From Acidithiobacillus_B sp049965315 (lineage in GTDB: Bacteria; Pseudomonadota; Gammaproteobacteria; Acidithiobacillales; Acidithiobacillaceae), in contig NZ_JBMFWL010000046.1 of assembly GCF_049965315.1 (NCBI RefSeq), forward strand, positions 1 through 11,532: DNA of 11,532 bases, in the 5' to 3' direction. Made by a program: the position numbers and the translations under genes. This document shows positions 6,337 through 11,532 of this stretch, one piece after another. The notes under the pieces are model-generated. The model was not told the origin of the DNA and ran no database searches. It worked only from the letters and a program-made list of their open reading frames with translations. Positions within the stretch are counted from its first letter, which is position 1. Each line of letters opens with the position of its first letter.

Positions 6337-8694
6337 ATGTCGAAGAAAACGCCGCTACGCCCCTTGATCCTGGCGCTCGCCGGTTCCGGGATGATCCTGC
6401 TCAGCCCCGCCGCCTTTGCAGATGGAGTCACGGCAGCCACCGACAGCAGCGCGAAGAACCCGGTAAATGTCGGCCAGGTGAATGCCGCTGCCAATTCCGT
6501 GTCCTATCTCGGCAGTCAGGAGGCTCAGTCCCTCACGCAGAAGAGCAATTTCCATTCCGGTCAATCCATCAAGGTGCTCGGCAAGCATCAAATGGCCGCT
6601 GCCGGGCCGGTGGGCGGCAGCGCGCAAGCGCTTTCCTATGCGCCGGGCGTGAGCGTGGCCAGCTACGGCTATACGGGTGCCACCAAAAATACCATCAGCA
6701 TCAATGGGATCAAGCAGGGTTGGGTCTCGCCATCCGGCGGTCAGGTCGACGACGGCAGCATCTCGGTCACCTTTGACGGCGTGCCCATGGTGGATCCCTC
6801 CACCGGGCTGTGGGAAAGCCCCCAGGTGCCGCAAACCGGAATCCTGCAAGGCATCGGCATCACTTACGGACCAGGGAACCCGTTGGATCGCTGGTACAAC
6901 AACATCGGCGGGCAGATCGACTTCGTCCCTTTGCAGCCAACGGCGAAGCCCGGCGCATCCATCAAGATGTCTTACGGTAGCTACAACACCAAGAATATCG
7001 TCTTCAATATCCGTACCGGCAGCGTGGACGGCTGGTCCACCATTCTCGCCGGAGGGGCGGGATCGGGCGATAGCTACCGCCAGAGCCCCGACGGTTTTGC
7101 CAATCCGAGTTATGACTACGCCTGGTTTTTGAAAAGCAGAAAGACCTTCAGCAATGGCGATTTCTCCCTCGGCGCCTATCTGGCCAAGGGTTCAGGCTAC
7201 CGCCCCGTGCCCATTCCCCTGAATCCCATTGGCGGGGTGACGATGGATGGCACCCCCAACAGTCCCCTTTACAGTCAGGCCACCTCGGGGTTTTATTCCT
7301 CCCTGCCCTACGGCGTCTGGAACAAGGAGGACAGCAACAGCACCTGGCTCGTCTACAGCAAGCTCAACGTCGCCCTGGACCGGATGGTAGGCGCGCACAA
7401 CATGGTCTGGTACCGCCACGGTCAGCGCCTGCACGTCCATTACAACAACTATGGCCTGGGCAATCCCAGCAATCTGTATGAGTTCAACAATCCTTATGAC
7501 AGCGTCTATGGGGATAAATTGTGGTTGTCGGTGAAGCTCCCCTACAACGACGTGGATCTCGGCGGCTTTTTCCTGAAGAGCCGTTACAATTCCCGCAACG
7601 CGTTTTACAACAGCAACGCCCCCTACTATGGTTCCCTCCAGGTGCCCAACGCGCATTATCGCAGCGACTATTGGGACCAGACGGATCTGGCCGCCTTCGT
7701 GCAGGACCGGATCAGTCCCATGGACAATCTCCACATCACGCCGGGCGTGCGCTTCATCAATTACCAAACCAATTACTACCCGGCCCCGGCCACCGATTTT
7801 GCCCAGGCCTATGCCCTCTATCCGAACAATAATCAGGGGGTTCTGCCGGCGGCGAACAACAGTTTTACCAAGGTGGAACCGTCGGTGGACTTCAATTGGC
7901 AGCCGCTGCAATGGCTGGCCGTCTTCGCCAGTTACGCCCAAGCCTACAAGGAACCCAACGTGGGCGGCGGCGGCGGTCTTTACCAGAGCACGCCGGCGAT
8001 CTACAACCTGGAAAAGAGCGCGGACTACAATGCCGGGATCAAGGTGCACTTCAACGAGGGCCCTTATCTGCGCAACTTCCTGCTCACCGCGAGTTTCTAC
8101 CATCTCCATTACACAAACCAATACATCCCCATTTCCGATGCCAACGGCAACTACCTGGGCGACGGCAATGGCGACTCCATCTATCAGGGAGTGAATATCG
8201 CCTTTGCGGATGATCCCCTCTATAACCTGCACGTATTTGCCAACCTCAATTTCGAGAAGGCGACCTTCGCCCATTATGTCAACGCCGGCGTCAGCTACAA
8301 TGGCTTGCCGGTGTCCAACGTGCCGGACAGCACCTTCAACATCGGCGCTGCCTACAATTACTTCGTCTCCGGCATCATGCTGCAACCGCGCCTGTGGTAT
8401 CAGTATGTCGGCGCGCAAAGTCTGTTCAGCAATCTCACCGGAGCGCCGACCAACCAGCAGATGCCGGCATACGGCACCATCAACCTGGGCCTGGACAGCA
8501 CGGTGCCGACCCATGGCGTGCCTTTGCTCAAGGATGTCAAGCTGGGCGTGGACATCCTCAATCTCACCAACAACCACTATAACGCCTTCGAATACATCAC
8601 GAGCGGCGGCTTGCTGGGCGGAGGTGCGGGACAGGTCCTGGCCTTGCCGGGCGCGCCTCTGACGGTATACGGCAGCATTACCGCCAATTTCTAA
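6337..8694 (+). CDS. TonB-dependent outer-membrane receptor, ligand unknown
   Basis: 785 residues. A Sec signal peptide (K3, K4, R8, hydrophobic 10-22) probably cleaves after AFA at 28. A periplasmic N-terminal segment follows (about 29-80), then the plug (about 85-200, with APGVSVASYG, TISINGI and ISVTFDGVP motifs), then a beta-barrel rich in Tyr, Asn and aromatic residues that ends in phenylalanine, as outer-membrane proteins do. No classical TonB box is clear; QSIKVLG at about 76-82 sits where one is expected. AGGAG (6324-6328) lies eight bases before the ATG at 6337; the frame runs further upstream into exbD but without support. The gene sits between exbD and tonB under a PHO-box promoter and upstream of a phosphoesterase, so a phosphate ester or its breakdown product is the likely ligand (inference). 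A siderophore is the main alternative. Confidence 0.93.
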   Translation: MSKKTPLRPLILALAGSGMILLSPAAFADGVTAATDSSAKNPVNVGQVNAAANSVSYLGSQEAQSLTQKSNFHSGQSIKVLGKHQMAAAGPVGGSAQALSYAPGVSVASYGYTGATKNTISINGIKQGWVSPSGGQVDDGSISVTFDGVPMVDPSTGLWESPQVPQTGILQGIGITYGPGNPLDRWYNNIGGQIDFVPLQPTAKPGASIKMSYGSYNTKNIVFNIRTGSVDGWSTILAGGAGSGDSYRQSPDGFANPSYDYAWFLKSRKTFSNGDFSLGAYLAKGSGYRPVPIPLNPIGGVTMDGTPNSPLYSQATSGFYSSLPYGVWNKEDSNSTWLVYSKLNVALDRMVGAHNMVWYRHGQRLHVHYNNYGLGNPSNLYEFNNPYDSVYGDKLWLSVKLPYNDVDLGGFFLKSRYNSRNAFYNSNAPYYGSLQVPNAHYRSDYWDQTDLAAFVQDRISPMDNLHITPGVRFINYQTNYYPAPATDFAQAYALYPNNNQGVLPAANNSFTKVEPSVDFNWQPLQWLAVFASYAQAYKEPNVGGGGGLYQSTPAIYNLEKSADYNAGIKVHFNEGPYLRNFLLTASFYHLHYTNQYIPISDANGNYLGDGNGDSIYQGVNIAFADDPLYNLHVFANLNFEKATFAHYVNAGVSYNGLPVSNVPDSTFNIGAAYNYFVSGIMLQPRLWYQYVGAQSLFSNLTGAPTNQQMPAYGTINLGLDSTVPTHGVPLLKDVKLGVDILNLTNNHYNAFEYITSGGLLGGGAGQVLALPGAPLTVYGSITANF

Positions 8695-8704
8695 TGGGAC
8701 GAAG

Positions 8705-8734
8705 CGCCCTCGCCGGGACTCTTCGGCGGGGGCG
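8705..8734 (+). other. Stable hairpin between receptor gene and tonB
   Basis: CGCCCTCGCCG (8705-8715) pairs with CGGCGGGGGCG (8724-8734): 11 pairs with one G-U and an eight-base loop, ten bases after the receptor stop. No T-run follows, so it is not an intrinsic terminator. It could stabilise the upstream mRNA or lower expression of tonB and the phosphoesterase relative to the receptor. Confidence 0.5.
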
Positions 8735-8769
8735 GCGCGTACCCTTTCTGCCAGTCTGGAGGACTGATT

Positions 8770-9501
8770 GTGAACGCGATATTGATGAGCGGCTCCACCC
8801 CGATGGGTGGCAATCCCCAGCGCGGACATTTTGGCCGGGCACTGATAGCGGGGGCCGTGCTGGAGGCCCTGCTGATGGGCGGCATCCTGTGGGTCGGATC
8901 GCGCACCCCCCCGCCCAAGCCCACGGTGCCGGAAAAGAAGATCATCGCCGTCCACATGGTGCAGCCGGCCCCGCCCAAACCCCTCCCAATCCCGCCCCTG
9001 CCAAAACCGGTGGTGCAGCCCAAACCCATCCCGAAACCGGTACCCAGACCAACCCCTGTTCCTCGACCGGTCATACATCACGCCCCGGCCCCCAAACCAT
9101 TGCTGGCCAAGGCCCCCACGCCCGCGGCGCCGGTCTACACACCGCCAGCCCCTACGCCGCCTGCGCCGCCGCCACCGCCGGCCCCCAGTCCGGCCACGCA
9201 GCAGAATGCCATTGCCAGCTATGCCGCCTTGCTGCGCGCGCGGGTGCAGGCCGGTACCCGCGTGCCCGAGGAGGTACGCTTGATGCACGCCAGTGGGACG
9301 GCGGTGATTGCATTCCGCCTGACGCCATCCGGCCAGTTGTTATCCGCCCGCGTGGCGCAGAGTAGCGGCGTGGGACCCATTGACCGGGCAGCCCTCCGCG
9401 CGGTGCGGGAGGAAAACTACCCCCCTTTCACCAAGGACATGCCCAAACATGACATGGACTTTGCGGTCCAGGTGCGTTTGTCGGCACACCGGGATGAATG
9501 A
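8770..9501 (+). CDS. tonB: TonB energy transducer
   Basis: 243 residues, close to E. coli TonB (239). Inner-membrane anchor at about 23-43, a Pro/Lys-rich periplasmic spacer at about 46-140 (many PKP, PVP and PPPP runs), and a C-terminal TonB domain at about 150-240 with the typical SSGVGPIDRAALRAVREENY motif and a final FAVQVRL strand. It carries energy from ExbB-ExbD to the receptor. It starts at GTG 8770 with GGAGGA (8758-8763) six bases upstream; an in-frame ATG at 8785 is less well placed. The anchor has Glu (E32) where E. coli TonB has its functional His20. It is the fourth gene of the PHO-box operon, so it is probably a dedicated partner of the receptor encoded just before it. Confidence 0.92.
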   Translation: MNAILMSGSTPMGGNPQRGHFGRALIAGAVLEALLMGGILWVGSRTPPPKPTVPEKKIIAVHMVQPAPPKPLPIPPLPKPVVQPKPIPKPVPRPTPVPRPVIHHAPAPKPLLAKAPTPAAPVYTPPAPTPPAPPPPPAPSPATQQNAIASYAALLRARVQAGTRVPEEVRLMHASGTAVIAFRLTPSGQLLSARVAQSSGVGPIDRAALRAVREENYPPFTKDMPKHDMDFAVQVRLSAHRDE

Positions 9502-9613
9502 CAGAGATCAGGTTCAAGCCATCTTAGAACAACCCCATGGAGATGGTGGGCAAGGACGCCCAGCAACTGCCGAATCCGTGATAAATATAGCCAAACCCAA
9601 GGAGTACTCAAAA

Positions 9614-11167
9614 ATGTTCCAACAAAACCGCAGACAGTTCCTCAAAACCGTGGGCCTCGGCAGCGCCGCGTTGGCCGCCGCCCCCCATCTCGCGGGGCTG
9701 GCCCAGGCGGCCGACGCCGTGGATCTGGCGGGCCTGCGTGCGCATATCGATCATATCGTCATCATCTATCAGGAAAACCGCAGCTTCGATCACTACTTTG
9801 GCACCTACCAGCATCCCCAGGGGACGATGGTCGCCAACCTGCTGAACCAGGACGGCAAGGTGGATCCGCGCTTTCTCGGCCAGCAAAAAAATCCTGCGGG
9901 CATTCCCTACTCCTACCTCCCCGTTCCCGAAGACATTCCCGGCTTCAACGGCGCCCTGCTGGACAATTTCCCCTTTCATCTCGCCCCCTACATCCCCGCC
10001 ACCCACAATGTTCCCTGGGACCCGGAACACCACTTCTTTCGCATGTACGCCCAGATGGATGGCGGCAAGATGGATCGCTTCGTGGCCTTGGCCATGTCCA
10101 AACACCATAAGCCGTTCAACAAGCTCTCCCAGCACGACATCAACGCCGTGCGCATGACCTTTGAAGAATCCAGACCATCAGGCGCCGTGCTGGGCTTTTA
10201 TGAGCGTAGCGACATTCCCGATTACCATCGCCTTGCCGATGAGTACGTCCTCTTCGACCATTTCTTCCAGGCCATGAGCGGCGGTTCCACCGGCAACGCC
10301 CTCTACCTCGCCGCCGCCCGCTCCGCCGTCTGGCACCAAGCCCCGCAACGCCTCATGGGCAGCCTCACACCGCCCATCTTCGACCTGCCCTACGACCATA
10401 ACGGCATCCTCATCAACGACCTCCCTCCCCTCCTCGGCCCCACCGAGGCAAATGCCGACAAGCTCAAGATCGCCCCGCCCCCGGAGCAGCAAAGCTATGC
10501 CAATATTGGCGATCGCCTGGACGCTGCCGGCGTCTCCTGGGCCTGGTATAATGAAAACTGGAATGCCGTCAAACCCTGGGCCATGAAACGCGCCGACGGT
10601 CCCGGCGACGGTTCCGCAGTCATCGACACGGGCTACCTCTACGTGCCCCATCACAACCCCTTTCAATATTATCCGAGCTGGTTCAACAACGTCCGCGCCG
10701 GGCATGTCCGGGACGAAACGGATTTTTACGAGGACGTCAAAAACGGCAAGCTCCCCGCCGTGTCCTTCCTCAAGGCCACGGGTACCCACGATGAGCACCC
10801 GGAGGATTCGGCACCCCAGTGGGGCATGCGCTGGGTGATGGGCCTGCTCAAGACCCTCGCCCAAAGCCCCAGTTGGGAAAAAACCGCCGTATTCATCACC
10901 TACGACGAAGGCGGCGGCTTCTGGGACCATCTGCCCGCGCCCCAGCCAGACCAATTCGGCTGCGGCACGCGCATCCCGGCGCTGCTGGTCAGCCCCTGGG
11001 CTCGGGCCGGTTATGTGGACCACCGCAGCGGTGACACAACTTCCCTCCTTGCCCTCATCGAACGCCGCTTCGGCCTCAGTCCGTTGGACACCCGTGACCG
11101 CAATGCCTACCCCCTCACCGACGCCTTCGACTTCCAGCAAAAACCCCGGGGGGCATTCTTCGCCTAG
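9614..11167 (+). CDS. Tat-exported phosphoesterase, phospholipase C / acid phosphatase AcpA family
   Basis: 517 residues. A twin-arginine signal (NRRQFLKT, Arg6-Arg7, hydrophobic 13-30) probably cleaves after AQA near 32, so the enzyme is exported folded. The mature protein is of the family containing phospholipase C PlcH/PlcN and Francisella AcpA (PF04185 type). Family motifs are present: IYQENRSFDHYFGTY with metal-binding E54-N55, MSGGSTGNALY at 221-231 carrying the nucleophile region (S225/T226), THDEHP at 391-396, and ITYDEGGGFWDH with D431-E432. It should hydrolyse phosphate mono- or diesters in the periplasm or outside the cell; phosphomonoesterase and phospholipase activity cannot be told apart from sequence. 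Start: AAGGAG (9599-9604) nine bases before the ATG at 9614. The 112 bases after tonB contain no terminator, so it ends the same operon. Length is nearer AcpA (about 500) than the roughly 700-residue PlcH. Confidence 0.92.
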   Translation: MFQQNRRQFLKTVGLGSAALAAAPHLAGLAQAADAVDLAGLRAHIDHIVIIYQENRSFDHYFGTYQHPQGTMVANLLNQDGKVDPRFLGQQKNPAGIPYSYLPVPEDIPGFNGALLDNFPFHLAPYIPATHNVPWDPEHHFFRMYAQMDGGKMDRFVALAMSKHHKPFNKLSQHDINAVRMTFEESRPSGAVLGFYERSDIPDYHRLADEYVLFDHFFQAMSGGSTGNALYLAAARSAVWHQAPQRLMGSLTPPIFDLPYDHNGILINDLPPLLGPTEANADKLKIAPPPEQQSYANIGDRLDAAGVSWAWYNENWNAVKPWAMKRADGPGDGSAVIDTGYLYVPHHNPFQYYPSWFNNVRAGHVRDETDFYEDVKNGKLPAVSFLKATGTHDEHPEDSAPQWGMRWVMGLLKTLAQSPSWEKTAVFITYDEGGGFWDHLPAPQPDQFGCGTRIPALLVSPWARAGYVDHRSGDTTSLLALIERRFGLSPLDTRDRNAYPLTDAFDFQQKPRGAFFA

Positions 11168-11192
11168 GAAGGCGTCACTCTCACAATGCCAC

Positions 11193-11215
11193 AACGCCCT
11201 GCGGGGCGTTTTTTT
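11193..11215 (+). terminator. Intrinsic terminator of the exbB-to-phosphoesterase operon
   Basis: AACGCCC (11193-11199) and GGGCGTT (11204-11210) form a perfect 7-bp stem with a TGCG loop, and more T residues follow to 11215. It lies 25 bases after the phosphoesterase stop and separates the operon from the next PHO-box promoter. Confidence 0.92.
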
Positions 11216-11256
11216 GTTCGCGTAACCGATCGCGGAGGCGCTGCATCCTTCCGGAG

Positions 11257-11270
11257 TGTTCTGCAGAACA
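11257..11270. promoter_or_regulatory. Perfect 14-bp palindrome TGTTCTGCAGAACA
   Basis: The 14 bases equal their own reverse complement. The site lies 41 bases after the terminator and 58 bases before the third PHO box. It is symmetric enough to be a dimer-binding operator, but no named operator is recognised. A second, imperfect inverted repeat (AGCGT, five bases, ACGCT at 11288-11302) follows. Nothing coding is seen in 11216-11328. Confidence 0.4.
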
Positions 11271-11328
11271 TGATCGTTGAAATGAACAGCGTGAATTACG
11301 CTTACAAATAAGTGTTCAGGATGGCAAT

Positions 11329-11373
11329 TTGTCATGAAAATGACACATCAGGTTCACATTGCGTTCCTATAAT
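11329..11373 (+). promoter_or_regulatory. PHO-box promoter with consensus -10, upstream of an interrupted gene
   Basis: Units TTGTCAT (11329-11335), ATGACAC (11340-11346) and GGTTCAC (11351-11357) keep the 11-bp period; the second and third are weaker matches. Ten bases later comes a perfect TATAAT (11368-11373), the same spacing as at the two other PHO-type promoters in this window. It points at the ATG at 11411. Confidence 0.78.
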
Positions 11374-11410
11374 CGCGGCAGCGAATGCTGGCCAGCCGGA
11401 GAACGATTTC

Positions 11411-11458
11411 ATGAAACGCAACACCCTGTTGTCTAATGCCGTCCTTGTCGCCTTATGA
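11411..11458 (+). pseudogene. Start of a secreted-protein gene, cut after 15 codons
   Basis: An ATG with GGAGAA (11398-11403) seven bases upstream, 37 bases after a strong PHO-box promoter -10. It reads MKRNTLLSNAVLVAL and then meets TGA (11456-11458). The peptide has the basic start and rising hydrophobicity of an unfinished signal peptide, so the original gene probably encoded an exported, phosphate-regulated protein. The TGA is the first triplet of an IS-like terminal repeat, so insertion is the simplest cause. The lost product cannot be named from 15 residues. Alternatively it is a short leader peptide. Confidence 0.55.
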
Positions 11459-11532
11459 ATCCCCCCGAGTTTTGTGGAGGGCTTTATTCGTTCCTCATGC
11501 TGCTTTTGAGGTCGGCAGTTTCAACTGAGCAT
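11456..11532. mobile_element. Probable end of an IS3-family-like insertion sequence (runs off the right edge)
   Basis: From 11456 the sequence TGAATCCCCCCGAGTTTTGT followed by GGAGGGC resembles terminal inverted repeats of the TGAACCGCCCCGGGTTT...GGAGGC kind that I associate with certain IS3-family elements; the comparison is from memory. The match begins exactly where the secreted-protein frame is broken. No transposase coding is visible in the remaining bases, and the other end and target duplication lie outside the window. Confidence 0.5.

Noticed and set aside
8900..9190. Repetitive C- and A-rich stretch suggesting a tandem repeat
   Set aside because: It is the codon pattern of the normal Pro/Lys-rich TonB spacer, not a DNA repeat array.
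7192..9288. Long minus-strand open frame across the receptor and tonB
   Set aside because: It is antisense to two genes with clear family motifs, and its Arg/Gly-rich end is the complement of the TonB proline region.
9502..9613. ATGACA...ATCAGGTTCA near 9499-9514 resembling part of the third PHO box, with an AT-rich patch at 9579-9590
   Set aside because: The 11-bp unit spacing is not kept, and no -35 to -10 arrangement fits, so it is not called as a promoter.
10178..11335. Minus-strand open frame opposite the phosphoesterase
   Set aside because: No domain resemblance, no ribosome site seen, and it crosses the operon terminator.
1..11532. CRISPR array or rRNA
   Set aside because: No regularly spaced repeats of CRISPR size and no rRNA-like stretches were seen.

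Overview
The window reads as chromosomal DNA of a GC-rich proteobacterium. The sequence shows tRNA-Leu with an encoded CCA, PhoB-type promoters, Shine-Dalgarno sites of the AGGAG type, and a lipoprotein with a Tat-exported phosphoesterase and TonB system typical of a diderm. The flavour of the proteins suggests an Acidithiobacillus-like acidophile, but that is an impression from family resemblance and was not tested by any search.

Layout. (1) Bases 1-2997, minus strand: a defence module made of a type I restriction R subunit (hsdR, EcoEI type) followed by the start of a Phd/YefM-type antitoxin that runs off the left edge. (2) Bases 3082-3246, plus strand: tRNA-Leu(CAA) with a good sigma70 promoter and an intrinsic terminator. 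(3) Bases 3350-3865: a small DUF3568-type lipoprotein. (4) Bases 4057-5112: a four-unit PHO-box promoter, a 40-codon leader ORF with a strong ribosome binding site, and an OmpR/PhoB-type regulator whose receiver domain has lost every phosphorylation residue. (5) Bases 5104-11215: a second PHO-box promoter, partly inside the end of the regulator gene, then exbB, exbD, a TonB-dependent outer-membrane receptor, tonB and a Tat-exported phospholipase C/acid phosphatase family enzyme, closed by one clear terminator. (6) Bases 11257-11532: a perfect 14-bp palindrome, a third PHO-box promoter with a consensus -10, and the first 15 codons of a signal-peptide-like gene that stops exactly where an IS3-like terminal repeat begins.

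How it may work together (inference). The three PHO-type promoters share one geometry: 7-bp units every 11 bp, then 10 bp, then the -10 box. This makes regions 4-6 look like a phosphate-starvation locus. The exported phosphoesterase would cleave an organic phosphate ester. The receptor would bring a phosphorus-containing ligand across the outer membrane, powered by its own TonB-ExbB-ExbD complex. The receiver-dead regulator, itself behind a PHO-box promoter, would add a phosphorylation-independent layer of control. The receptor's ligand and the regulator's target are unknown; this self-contained cassette is the most interesting content of the window.
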